DNA of 54,047 nucleotides from Methanobacteriota archaeon (lineage in GTDB: Archaea; Thermoplasmatota; Poseidoniia; Poseidoniales; Thalassarchaeaceae), in NCBI GenBank assembly GCA_002698225.1, contig NZWD01000008.1:1-54047 (forward strand), given 5' to 3'. Position numbers and translations under genes: made by a program. Within the stretch, counting starts at the first letter, position 1. Each line of letters opens with the position of its first letter. Shown here piece after piece: positions 43,375-52,137 of this stretch. Under the pieces are notes generated by a model. That model made no database searches. It was given only the letters and a program-made list of their open reading frames with translations, and was not told where the DNA came from.

Positions 43375-43527
43375 ATGGAGAGAATGATGCAGAACTGGTT
43401 GGACCAGACTATTGACGAAAGCGCGACTCTGGTGAAGGTCCAGAGAATCAGCCTGAGGAGAATGCTGTTCGCAGCTATAGCAAACTATCGAGCCCCTGCT
43501 TGGGTTCAGTCGCCACGAAGGATATGA
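43375..43527 (+). CDS. 50-aa protein divergent from hxlR
   Basis: This ORF is too short for the track: MERMMQNWLDQTIDESATLV KVQRISLRRMLFAAIANYRAPAWVQSPRRI. It has a perfect AGGAGG six bases upstream, and its stop abuts the convergent fadJ-like stop with no overlap. It is basic and probably helical, with an amphipathic segment (RISLRRMLFAAIANY). No family is recognised. Its position next to HxlR, with paired sites in the shared promoter, suggests it is an HxlR target. Confidence 0.65.
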   Translation: MERMMQNWLDQTIDESATLVKVQRISLRRMLFAAIANYRAPAWVQSPRRI

Positions 43528-45588
43528 TTACGAACCCGAATACTCGGGTCGGCGCCCTTCAATCAGGGCACTGAGTCCCTCTAGAGCGTCTGAAGTATTG
43601 AAGATCTCATCAAGTCCTTCGAGTTCACTCTCGAGGCCGGATTCCATATCTGAGCGAGTAGCAATATCCAGTAAATCACTCGCCATCGAGAGTGCGATTG
43701 GCGCGGCACGAGACAGCGACTTGAGTTGCCTCGAGACCATCTTGTCCTCGATGTCGAATTCGTCAGGAAGACTTCCTGCCAGCAGAGAAGAAATGTTTCC
43801 ATCGGAATAGAATGAGGTGGCGAAGGCAACGATTGGGTTGTCGGGTTCAGTAGGTCGATTGAGGTACTTTTCTCCGGGCTTGCCGTGCGATACTATCTCT
43901 GCTAGGGTGGCTTCTACAGCTGAAGGATCGACTAGATGGGTCAGCAGACCGAGAGCCTTGGCGGAAGAAGCATCGAGGAAGTTTCCAGCCAGCACTGCGT
44001 AGCGTGCGCACTCGACCCCACAGATTCGCGGCGTTCGCTGAGTGCCTCCCAGTCCTGGATAGATTCCAATCCCAGTCTCGGGGAACCTAAATTGGGTTCT
44101 GCGGGTACCTACTCTGTAATCACAGGCAAGAGCGAGCTCAAGCCCTCCGCCGAGCGCTAATCCAGTGGTCAGTGCTATGGTGGTCTTCGGACTGCTCTCC
44201 AATTTGTCAAGGACAGCGTGTCCGTGCGCGGTGAAGTCGTAAATATCGGCAATCACACCGGCTCTGATTTTGTCTACGAAGAACTTGACATCTGCTCCGG
44301 CCACGAAGGCCTTACCAGCTCCTTCCAGCGCGATCGCAGTCACATCATCTCGGATGTTCAGTTTGTCCAATGCATCTCCGAGTTGCGAAACGACTGTCAC
44401 ATTCAGTGCATTCATCGCTTCGGGCCTATTGATTCGGACCGAGGCGATACCGTTCTGGATTGATACATCGATGTATGAAAAATCGAAAGATTCCTGCCTG
44501 TCGGAGAACCATTCGGGCAGTTCCAAGCGTGCCTCATCAGAGTATGCTGATGCCATCCTTACAGCCTCGCTCACGCCTATGCGATTAGCAATCTCAAACG
44601 GCCCAAGTGCCCAGCGAAGGCCGACCTTAGCGCCCCTGTCGACATCTTCCATCGAGCATATACCCTCGGCTACAATCTGGGACGAGACTGCGAAGACCTG
44701 TCCGAGCAGACGCTCACGAATCTTTGTGGCGACCTCTTCACTGCAATCCTCGTCCTCATCAATCTCCCATGTCCTACCCTCAGCGACCAGATTTCGCAGG
44801 CTCTGAGTCGCAGAGTATCGCGGTGTATCCAACTGAGCTGCTAGATAGTCGGTGGCGTGCATCGCTATCGGAGAGCCAGTCAGATTCATCAGAGCGAATG
44901 GGCCGAGACCGATTCGAAACGCCTGACGAGCCACAGCATCAATTTGGCCAGTCGTACCGACACCCTCCTCAAGCAACTTGCAAGCCTCGTTCAGCCATGG
45001 CACGAAGAACCGGTTGACGACGAAACCAGGTCTGTCCTTGCAGACGATGACGACCTTACCCATCGTTTTGCAGTACTGCTCCACTGCTGCAAGTGTCTCG
45101 GAAGAGGTGGTTTCTGCAGGGATGATTTCCACTAGTCTGTTCTTGGCCGGGTGGTAGAAGAAGTGCAGGCCTACAAAACGGTCTGGCCTACCAACAGCTT
45201 CAGCCAGGTCGTTTACTGAGAGGGAAGAAGTATTGCTAGCAAGGATAGTTTGCTCCTCGCACACTTCGTCGAGGATGCCGAAAACTTCCGTCTTAACATC
45301 AAAGTCCTCGAACACGGCCTCGATGACAAGATCAGTGTCTGGTGAAACATTCTCAGTGCCGACCACACCTGCTACTCGCCCCTTGATTCCCTCAACCTCA
45401 GCGGGAGAAAAAATCCTGCGTCCTACAGCCTCTTCGAGGAATTCTGACATTGTCTGCTTTCCTTTGTCGACCCATTGCTGCTCACGGTCCACCATCTGGA
45501 CATCGAAGTGCTCCTGAGCACTTTTCTGAGCGATTCCGGAGCCCATGTTTCCGGCTCCGATTATCGCTATCCTCTCGATGGTGCGCAT
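43528..45588 (-). CDS. Fused 3-hydroxyacyl-CoA dehydrogenase / enoyl-CoA hydratase
   Basis: This protein of about 686 aa, from ATG 45588 (MRTIERIAIIGAGNMGSGIAQ), catalyses two beta-oxidation steps. The order is NAD-binding HAD domain (GAGNMGSG; LVIEAVFEDFDVKTEVFGILDE; HFFYHPAKNRLVEIIP), HAD C-terminal domains (KDRPGFVVNRFFVPWLNEA), then the crotonase domain (AMNALNVTVVSQLGDAL; GKAFVAGADVKFF; LGGGLELALACDYRVG; GIYPGLGGTQRTPR). This dehydrogenase-first order is the reverse of bacterial FadB/FadJ and is common in archaea. It points to fatty-acid degradation or the 3HP/4HB-like crotonyl-CoA route. The track's longer start is not supported. Confidence 0.95.
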   Translation of the reverse strand: MRTIERIAIIGAGNMGSGIAQKSAQEHFDVQMVDREQQWVDKGKQTMSEFLEEAVGRRIFSPAEVEGIKGRVAGVVGTENVSPDTDLVIEAVFEDFDVKTEVFGILDEVCEEQTILASNTSSLSVNDLAEAVGRPDRFVGLHFFYHPAKNRLVEIIPAETTSSETLAAVEQYCKTMGKVVIVCKDRPGFVVNRFFVPWLNEACKLLEEGVGTTGQIDAVARQAFRIGLGPFALMNLTGSPIAMHATDYLAAQLDTPRYSATQSLRNLVAEGRTWEIDEDEDCSEEVATKIRERLLGQVFAVSSQIVAEGICSMEDVDRGAKVGLRWALGPFEIANRIGVSEAVRMASAYSDEARLELPEWFSDRQESFDFSYIDVSIQNGIASVRINRPEAMNALNVTVVSQLGDALDKLNIRDDVTAIALEGAGKAFVAGADVKFFVDKIRAGVIADIYDFTAHGHAVLDKLESSPKTTIALTTGLALGGGLELALACDYRVGTRRTQFRFPETGIGIYPGLGGTQRTPRICGVECARYAVLAGNFLDASSAKALGLLTHLVDPSAVEATLAEIVSHGKPGEKYLNRPTEPDNPIVAFATSFYSDGNISSLLAGSLPDEFDIEDKMVSRQLKSLSRAAPIALSMASDLLDIATRSDMESGLESELEGLDEIFNTSDALEGLSALIEGRRPEYSGS

Positions 45589-45692
45589 GACCCACCGACC
45601 TGCATACAATCCATCAATGCAGCGGATGACACATCTCGATAGCAATTGCGTGTCGCCGTGAACTTATTCAGCCGGCCCGCGCACGCCCGCGT

Positions 45693-48335
45693 ATGCGAGT
45701 AGGTAATCGAGCCGCTGCACTTCTAGTTGTACTACTACTAGTCTCTCTACCTCATACCGTATACTCACAGTCATCCGGGATGACAGGCCGGTCCGTATCC
45801 GGCTGCACCTGCCATTCCAACACAGCCACCCTCTCACCCACTCTCAGTGGCCTCCCTTGGGGAGCAGGGGGGTACACGCCCGGATCTGCCTACTCTCTGA
45901 TTTGGGACGGTGGGCCACACATTTCGGGAGACGGCGGATTCAATCTCGATGCCACTGCCGGTTTGTGGTCCAATCTCGGATCGCAAGTTCAACTGTCTAG
46001 TGGTGAGCTGACCCACAGCAGCGACTCCCTACGCTCATGGTCAGCCGATTGGACAGCTCCTGCAGCTGGTACTGGTGATGTCACTTTCAATCTGGCAGTG
46101 CTGTATGCTAACGGCAATGGCCAGAATTCTGGAGACTCATGGGGCACTGGAACATGGACTCTCTCTGAGGCCGGAGGCTCAGGTGGCACTCCTCCAGTTG
46201 CCTCCAATGTAACCTATGTTCCCAATAGCCCGACCAAGGCCACTGGCCTAGGGGTCTCGTATGATTACCACGACGATGATGGAGACTCCGAGCAAGGTAC
46301 ACAGATCAAGTGGTGGAGGGATGGACTCAGAATCAGTGCTATCGATGATATGACCAATGTGCCCAATAACTGGATATCAAGGGGCCAGCAGTGGCAGGTG
46401 GAGGTCACTCCTTCTGATGTAAACGAGGATGGTGACCCAGTACTGCTCTCACCAGTCACTATCGGGAACACCATACCAGTAGCCAGAGATCTCTCACTAA
46501 CTCCCATCGATGCCTTGGAGAATGATGATCTTGATTTCGATTACGATTACTATGACCTCGACGGTAATCCACAGCAGAACACAGAGATTCGATGGTACCT
46601 AGATGGGGCCAGAATCGCTGAGTTAGATGATCAATCCATCGTCTCCAGCCTATGGACGCGCTCAGGCGATGAGTGGCAGGTTTCTGTAAAACCTCACGAT
46701 GGGACCGACTATGGTGACATTGTTTGGACGGCGACCATCGTCATCGGATCCTCAAACACCCAGCCATCTGCCACAGCTTACATCACACCCTCAGGTAACG
46801 CGATTACCAGCAACTCCTTGCAGGTATTAGTCGGATACAGCGACCCCGATGGCGACCCAAAAACCTCTACGGAGATTAGGTGGCTACGCGATGGCACTCA
46901 GATATCTGCATACAACGATCAGACTGTTGTACCGTCTGATGCCACATCCAAAGATCAGGAGTGGGTCGCAGAAGTGAGAGTATCTGATGGTCTGATGTGG
47001 TCTGATTGGGTTACTACAGACCCTGTCTTGATACTGAATACTCCTCCAGTTGTGACTTCTATTTCCATGCTTCCTGAAGGCGATTTGTACACTACTGCCA
47101 ACTTGACTGTAGTATGGGAACAGACCGATATAGACGGCGATTCAGAGTCCGGCAGCCAGATTCGCTGGTGGGTGAATGGTAATTGGATTCAGGACTACAA
47201 CGATATGATTACAGTACCAAATTCGGAGACTGTCAGAGACCAACACTGGGCAGTTCAGGTCATCCCCGGTGATGGAGATGGTTTTGGAACCTCGATGAAG
47301 ACGACATCTCGAGCAATACTCAATGCTCCACCGAATCCACCTGAAATCTCCCTTGGGGGTGACTTCGGGACTACAGAACTCGGGGTTCCAGATGCTCTAC
47401 ACAATTTGGTAGCTCAGCCAACATCGAACGACCCGGATGAGGAAACTGTCTTGTTTGACTACCAGTGGTCGAGGAATGGCTTCCGTGTACCTGACCTAGA
47501 CGGCCATTCAACCGTAACTTCTGACAGGCTAGAGCCTGGCCAAACATGGGAGGTTACAGTCTTCGCAAATGACCCGTGGGGACTGTCTTCCTCAGCATCC
47601 CAACTCGTTATGATAGCCAACCTACCACCAGTGGCAGATTGGTCGACCTCTCCCGAACCTGCCGTACCAGGTGCTGAGTTCTCTTTAGACGCAAGTGGAG
47701 CCATAGACCCCGATGGCGAGGTTGTAGCATGGTTCTGGACCGTCAATGGAGTGAGCCTCTCGGGTGCATCCATAGATGTCCTACTTCCTGGGGGCGTCCA
47801 TACTGTAACTCTCACGGTAATCGACGACATGGGTTCCTCAGATACCCATGAGAGCGAATTGGTACTGGGTCCAGTGAGCATAGTCTCAGATCTTAGCGCC
47901 ACTTTGGACGGTACCGAGGTCAGCCTCTCCTGGTCCGGATCTTCTTCGGAATATCGAGTCTATCGCTCCACCAGTCCAATCACAACCGTGGTTGGCCTGA
48001 CGGCTCTCGAACCAGTTCCAGCATGGGGAGAACCGATGCCTCTTGAAATGGAACCCGTCGGTGTGACAATAGACTCGCAATGGGGCGAGACCGCCCCGGT
48101 CGCCACTACTCTCTACTACGCAGTTACATCGACCGTCGACGGACTCGAGGTTGTTTGGGTTGTTGAAGGAGAGAATATGGTTAGCATAGATGCCACATCT
48201 GCTGCGGAAGCGGTCGACACGGATCCAATGGGCTCTACCAAACTACTGGTTCTGCCAGTTTCGGCAATCATGGTTCTCCTAGGGGCAGCCGCTGTTGCAA
48301 TATCGGTTACTGAGACTAGAAGGAGGTCACCTTGA
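45693..48335 (+). CDS. Surface protein: CxCH Reeler-like domain plus Ig/PKD-like repeats
   Basis: The 880-aa protein has a signal peptide (AAALLVVLLLVSLPHTVYS) and a first domain of ~130 residues with GCTCHSN near its start. It ends WTAPAAGTGDVTFNLAVLYANGNGQNSGDSWGTGTWTL, the pattern of Reeler-like/choice-of-anchor V domains that often carry a haem CxxCH. Here the motif is CxCH. Next come about five ~90-residue beta repeats (e.g. SYDPDGD, T-x-I-R/K-W-x-x-D/N-G, V-x-D-G), a PKD domain, a fibronectin-like piece and a C-terminal membrane helix (VLPVSAIMVLLGAAAVAI). First gene of a three-gene operon. Confidence 0.8.
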   Translation: MRVGNRAAALLVVLLLVSLPHTVYSQSSGMTGRSVSGCTCHSNTATLSPTLSGLPWGAGGYTPGSAYSLIWDGGPHISGDGGFNLDATAGLWSNLGSQVQLSSGELTHSSDSLRSWSADWTAPAAGTGDVTFNLAVLYANGNGQNSGDSWGTGTWTLSEAGGSGGTPPVASNVTYVPNSPTKATGLGVSYDYHDDDGDSEQGTQIKWWRDGLRISAIDDMTNVPNNWISRGQQWQVEVTPSDVNEDGDPVLLSPVTIGNTIPVARDLSLTPIDALENDDLDFDYDYYDLDGNPQQNTEIRWYLDGARIAELDDQSIVSSLWTRSGDEWQVSVKPHDGTDYGDIVWTATIVIGSSNTQPSATAYITPSGNAITSNSLQVLVGYSDPDGDPKTSTEIRWLRDGTQISAYNDQTVVPSDATSKDQEWVAEVRVSDGLMWSDWVTTDPVLILNTPPVVTSISMLPEGDLYTTANLTVVWEQTDIDGDSESGSQIRWWVNGNWIQDYNDMITVPNSETVRDQHWAVQVIPGDGDGFGTSMKTTSRAILNAPPNPPEISLGGDFGTTELGVPDALHNLVAQPTSNDPDEETVLFDYQWSRNGFRVPDLDGHSTVTSDRLEPGQTWEVTVFANDPWGLSSSASQLVMIANLPPVADWSTSPEPAVPGAEFSLDASGAIDPDGEVVAWFWTVNGVSLSGASIDVLLPGGVHTVTLTVIDDMGSSDTHESELVLGPVSIVSDLSATLDGTEVSLSWSGSSSEYRVYRSTSPITTVVGLTALEPVPAWGEPMPLEMEPVGVTIDSQWGETAPVATTLYYAVTSTVDGLEVVWVVEGENMVSIDATSAAEAVDTDPMGSTKLLVLPVSAIMVLLGAAAVAISVTETRRRSP
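48320..48327 (+). promoter_or_regulatory. Strong Shine-Dalgarno AAGGAGGT
   Basis: AAGGAGGT lies seven bases before ATG 48335, inside the end of the upstream surface-protein gene. Together with the TGATG stop-start overlap it indicates translational coupling and fixes the start of the second gene. Confidence 0.8.
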
Positions 48336-49456
48336 TGCGCTCTCGTGCGGCTATTATCACAGTCATCGCAATTCTCCTTGCTGCAGGAGCTAGTATGGCC
48401 AATCCAGGAGGAAACGGTGATGCAGATCGCGACTACACCTGTGGAGGTTCGTGCCACGGGGATCCGGCCCTGAGTACTCCTTCAGATGGGACAGTCTCAG
48501 TCTCCGTAGACAACATGGCATTCACTGGTACCGCGACAGCAGTTCATGTGACTGCGAGCGGAATGAGCCTCTCAGGAAACCGACTTTTGGGCGTATTTCT
48601 GCTTGGCTCGATTGATGGAAATGGAGATCACCCCGAGGACCATGGCTGGAGCATAGTCCAGGACCCCAACGGTGGCTCTCGCAACTATGTCGAAGTAGTA
48701 GTGCCACCAAGTGGCTCAGTAACTCTGACTTGGGTAATGCTAGCCCCACAGACTACCGGCTCCGTCAATCTGTTCGTGGAAACTCATCATGGCTCCAATC
48801 CGAACAGCAACAATTGGGCTTACTCGGGCCTCACGAGAGGATATACGGTTGATGTCCAACCAGTTCCGGAGAACCTTCCAGGCTTCGCATTTGATTGGAA
48901 ACCGGAGACCAGAGTTACCGGAGACGACAATCCCACAGTAATCAGGACGACCAACACCACTTCGGTTTCGGTCCAGTGGATGCTCGAGAACGAGTGGATT
49001 CCCCACGATGCTGTGGTGACTGGAGAAGGCGACGAATGGCTCGCTCAGATTCCTGCTACCATAGGAGATACGAGAATCCAGTATCAGGTGACGACATCGA
49101 ATGGTGACTTCTCGATAACCCAACCGTGGTTGACTGTAGCAACACAACCTGCACCATTCGATGGTGACATATGGGATGCGAGACTGCAAGGCCTCGCCCT
49201 TGCTCTCTTGGTCACTGCATTCCTATTATCCTTGCAAGCCAGACTGTCTCCTTGGAAGGGCGGACCCGCGGAGGATATGACCTCAGAGGTTGAGGCAGAA
49301 ACTGCTCCACCCGAGCCGCCCGGCCTAGAGCCTGAGGAACCTGATGAGTACTGGTCTAGACTGGTTCCGTCTGAGGATAACCCCGGCTGGCTTTGGGATC
49401 CGGTTGAGGAAGATTGGGTAGCGGATCCGCAGAACCCGCCAGTAGGTGATGAGTGA
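48335..49456 (+). CDS. Surface protein with CxxxCH Reeler-like domain and WLWDP tail
   Basis: From ATG 48335 (373 aa) there is a signal peptide (AAIITVIAILLAAGASMA), then YTCGGSCHGDP, a CxxxCH motif. A Reeler/choice-of-anchor-V-like beta domain follows (NRLLGVFLLGSIDGNGDHPEDHGW...VTLTWVMLAPQTTGSVNLFVETHHGSNPNSNNWAYSG), then a second beta domain and a membrane helix (LQGLALALLVTAFLLSLQA). The cytosolic tail is acidic and Pro-rich, ending in NPGWLWDPVEEDWVADP. The first and second genes look like distant paralogues. The third gene starts at its stop (TGATG). Confidence 0.78.
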   Translation: MRSRAAIITVIAILLAAGASMANPGGNGDADRDYTCGGSCHGDPALSTPSDGTVSVSVDNMAFTGTATAVHVTASGMSLSGNRLLGVFLLGSIDGNGDHPEDHGWSIVQDPNGGSRNYVEVVVPPSGSVTLTWVMLAPQTTGSVNLFVETHHGSNPNSNNWAYSGLTRGYTVDVQPVPENLPGFAFDWKPETRVTGDDNPTVIRTTNTTSVSVQWMLENEWIPHDAVVTGEGDEWLAQIPATIGDTRIQYQVTTSNGDFSITQPWLTVATQPAPFDGDIWDARLQGLALALLVTAFLLSLQARLSPWKGGPAEDMTSEVEAETAPPEPPGLEPEEPDEYWSRLVPSEDNPGWLWDPVEEDWVADPQNPPVGDE

Positions 49457-50058
49457 TGTTTGGTGCAGCAACATTCCATGCCGCCATGGCTGAGATTGTA
49501 GTAGGTTCAATGGTTTTGGCGAGCCTGTGTGCACTGGGTTGCGCTGCTGGTAGCATTTTCCCAAATCTCCTGGGAGCCAGACTGGCATCTGAGAGGATGA
49601 TGCTGACCATGGACAAGGCATCCATTGCCGGTGCTTGCCTAGGTCTAGCCTTCATTCCAATAGCTGCCCTAAGTGGCTCGTTCGCTGCCGACAATACTGT
49701 CACTAACGGCCTGCTGTACAACAAATTCGTTTACACCGGACTTGCTACTGGCTTTTGGGCCGCTTTCGTAATCGGCAGAATCAGACTCGGTCCCGGATTG
49801 TGGGAGCACCGCTCACTTAGCGCTCTGCAGGGAGTGACTGCTGCAATGGCCATCCTGATGACTACCATGGTTTCCTCGATTGGCGGCAAGTTGGTTCGAG
49901 GCGAGTCGCTGTTCGACATCATGCCAATCTGGCTGCCTTCCGATTCAGCCACAGTCCTGAACCCAATAGTGTCGATTGTGCTGATGCTAATCGGAACGGG
50001 TTCGCTATTCGCAGTGCTCAAACTCGGCCCGAAGGCCGAGAGGATAGAGACCGACTAG
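49456..50058 (+). CDS. Polytopic membrane protein, third gene of the surface operon
   Basis: From ATG 49456 (200 aa) the protein has four to five membrane helices (EIVVGSMVLASLCALGCAAGSIF; ASIAGACLGLAFIPIAALSG; FVYTGLATGFWAAFVIG; SALQGVTAAMAILMTTMVSSIGG; PIVSIVLMLIGTGSLFAVL). There is a His near the first helix (TFHAAMAEI) and one in the middle (WEHRSLSALQG), so haem b binding as in DUF2231-like proteins is conceivable but not shown. It overlaps the previous stop by one base and probably forms a complex with the two surface proteins. No family is assigned. Confidence 0.7.
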   Translation: MFGAATFHAAMAEIVVGSMVLASLCALGCAAGSIFPNLLGARLASERMMLTMDKASIAGACLGLAFIPIAALSGSFAADNTVTNGLLYNKFVYTGLATGFWAAFVIGRIRLGPGLWEHRSLSALQGVTAAMAILMTTMVSSIGGKLVRGESLFDIMPIWLPSDSATVLNPIVSIVLMLIGTGSLFAVLKLGPKAERIETD

Positions 50059-50801
50059 CCTTCTCTCTGTTCCTCGTCGTCCTCATCAGGGATGTTGGAC
50101 TCTTCGTCCTCGTCATCCCACTCATCGGACTCGTCCTCGTCATCCCACTCATCGGACTCGTCCCAGACATCCTCATGCTCATCATGAACGCCCATCTGCA
50201 TCAGCATCATGTCAGTGCATGATTCCACTAGGGGCTCAAGGCCCATCAATAGCTGAGACATTGCATCGTGACTGAGGAAATTCCCTTCCTCGTTCCCATC
50301 TTCATCGTAGGTGATTATCTCAAACCCTTCCTCACCTTCATGAATATCTCCGGTATTCTCCCAGAATGTCGAATACACATGCTGGTCGCACCACATTTCT
50401 GCCATTTCGACTAGAATCTCGGGGGCGATGCCCATGCCGCCTCTGCGGTCACGATCCATTCCCTCAGGGCCGCGCTCACGGTCCCAATCGCGAACATTCA
50501 TCTCAGGCCTGTCTTCATCCCAGTCTCCTCTGTCTGTCCGCATCATTTCGAGCTGTCTGCAAGCCTCAGCATCGCCATCTTCGCAGGCTATGCCTAATCT
50601 ATCTAGATTCATGTCATCGTTAGCACGGTCATCCCCACGAGCATCATCGGAGGGCTCGCGCTCATCACTATCGGCGGAGTTAGGTCCGCCGTCATCACCC
50701 AGCGCTCCAGCTCCGAGTATAACCGAAGCGAACAGTAGGAAACCTACGGTCAGTGTAGCCTTGGTGGTTGTATCTGCAGTTGTATTAGACATATCGTCCA
50801 T
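50055..50801 (-). CDS. Acidic secreted protein with DESDEWDDE repeats
   Basis: The 248-aa protein has one hydrophobic N-terminal segment (TLTVGFLLFASVILGAGAL), either signal peptide or anchor. A very acidic, Asp/Arg-rich mature part follows, with a short central domain containing two or three cysteines (ACEDGDAEACRQL; WCDQHVYSTFW; ESCTDMMLMQMG). The tail is a pure acidic repeat, DESDEWDDE twice in tandem, then EDEESNIPDEDDEE. ATG 50801 or 50792 is the start. Such tails may bind calcium or metal at the surface. No family is recognised. Convergent with the membrane-protein gene, four bases of overlap. Confidence 0.65.
   Translation of the reverse strand: MDDMSNTTADTTTKATLTVGFLLFASVILGAGALGDDGGPNSADSDEREPSDDARGDDRANDDMNLDRLGIACEDGDAEACRQLEMMRTDRGDWDEDRPEMNVRDWDRERGPEGMDRDRRGGMGIAPEILVEMAEMWCDQHVYSTFWENTGDIHEGEEGFEIITYDEDGNEEGNFLSHDAMSQLLMGLEPLVESCTDMMLMQMGVHDEHEDVWDESDEWDDEDESDEWDDEDEESNIPDEDDEEQREG
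50104..50157 (+). repeat. Tandem 27-bp repeat in the acidic protein gene
   Basis: The 27-base unit TCGTCCTCGTCATCCCACTC... is present twice back to back (50104-50130, 50131-50157), followed by a six-base start of a third. It encodes the nine-residue DESDEWDDE unit. The copies are identical, suggesting recent slippage and a variable copy number between strains. Confidence 0.9.
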
Positions 50802-50857
50802 GAAACACGCTCTCGTGTTTGTTATTTCAATGGATTCCGAGTATGTTCATGTATCGC

Positions 50858-52087
50858 TTAATGTATTGAGTCTATGATTTCAGTCAGTTTACGACAGTGA
50901 TCCTCAGGACTGAGTCCCAATTCGGCAATTCGACTCCTCCCTGCCTCTGCCCATTGTTCTCGGATTTCTAATTCGCTAACCTTCTCCAACCAAGTATGCC
51001 ATTCCGAGATATCATTACGGGCAATCAATCGCCCATTCACGCCGTCGACTATAGAGTCCCTGAAGCCCCCTTCATCGACGAACAAGGCGGGCGTACCAAT
51101 CGAGAATGCCTCGATTGGAGTCAGGCCGAATGGCTCGCCATGTGCCATGCTAACTACAGCTCTAGCTCCTCGCATTAGAGCTGCCATCTCAGATGAGTCA
51201 AGGCGTGGAGCCACCCATAGCTTTACTCCGCAATTCTTTGCATGCTGAGATAGCCTGTAGATATCATCCTCATCCCCTCCACCAACATGAGCCAAAGCTA
51301 GTCCAGTGTCGGCCAGCATCGATATCGTCTCCCAAGTTCCTTTGGCTAAGCCGGCCCTACCCACACTGACAACATAATCACCATTCAAATGGCTAGGCGG
51401 CGATTCATGGGGGCCGGCTTCGACGGGGAATTCTGTTGTGACTACACTAGGATACAGCACACCTGCCTCCAAGCCGTAGATCTCTGAAATCCTAGCAGCC
51501 GTATAATTCGAGTTTCCGCTGATTGCCGAACTAGGTCTGTCTGCCAGAGATTTGACCGCCCCCAAGTCTCCTCTCCTAGCCTTAGTGAGAAGAGCCCTTG
51601 TAAGTCCGAGGCTGCGCTTCGGAGTCCCATCTATCTCTCTGTGCAGCACATCCTCGTGTAGGCCACGATGCGGCTCGAGCAGATACAGGTGGATGGCAGA
51701 ATCTCGAGGAATCATTTCCAGTAAATCTAGACTACCATCTCCGCTGACTAAGTGAATGGCGTCACAATCGTTGATTGCCTCTTCCAAACTAGGACATGAC
51801 TTCCACGCCTTGGAAGCACTGCTCGACCCTGTATCCATAATTCTAGAGATTGGGTCCTCTGGCATCTGCCATACTTTCTCAGGGCGAATTAGATCAATAC
51901 CGAGTTGTAAGCACACTTGCTCCAACTCAGGTACTGGACTGAGAGTGGCTACAGTGACTTTGAACGACTTGGCGAGGGCTGGGATGTTGCGTAAAAGGTC
52001 TCTTTCAGCACCCCCGAAGGCTCCGAAACTGCCCTTTGCGATGAGCAATTTGCCGCCATGACCAACCTGCTCGCGATTTCCCTCCAT
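50858..52087 (-). CDS. GT4-family glycosyltransferase
   Basis: From ATG 52087 (MEGNREQVGHGGKLLIAKGSFGAFGGAERDLLRNIPAL, 409 aa) this is a GT-B fold group 1 transferase. The acceptor-side Rossmann unit has the G-G-A-E loop, and the donor site has GEPFGLTPIEAFSIGTPALFVDEGGFRDSIVDGVNGRL (E-x7-E pattern). The track's longer start crosses into the divergent gene. It probably adds a sugar to a surface glycan or glycoprotein. A second GT4 gene is divergent 50 bases away, so the two may share a pathway. Confidence 0.88.
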   Translation of the reverse strand: MEGNREQVGHGGKLLIAKGSFGAFGGAERDLLRNIPALAKSFKVTVATLSPVPELEQVCLQLGIDLIRPEKVWQMPEDPISRIMDTGSSSASKAWKSCPSLEEAINDCDAIHLVSGDGSLDLLEMIPRDSAIHLYLLEPHRGLHEDVLHREIDGTPKRSLGLTRALLTKARRGDLGAVKSLADRPSSAISGNSNYTAARISEIYGLEAGVLYPSVVTTEFPVEAGPHESPPSHLNGDYVVSVGRAGLAKGTWETISMLADTGLALAHVGGGDEDDIYRLSQHAKNCGVKLWVAPRLDSSEMAALMRGARAVVSMAHGEPFGLTPIEAFSIGTPALFVDEGGFRDSIVDGVNGRLIARNDISEWHTWLEKVSELEIREQWAEAGRSRIAELGLSPEDHCRKLTEIIDSIH

Positions 52088-52137
52088 GTTGACCCATCTC
52101 CCGCCCTCGTTTAAGTCCGATACGCCTTGGTGGCCAC

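Noticed and set aside
50104-50163. Possible CRISPR-like repeat
   Set aside because: The 27-bp units are directly adjacent without spacers, in frame, and encode an acidic peptide; no cas genes nearby.
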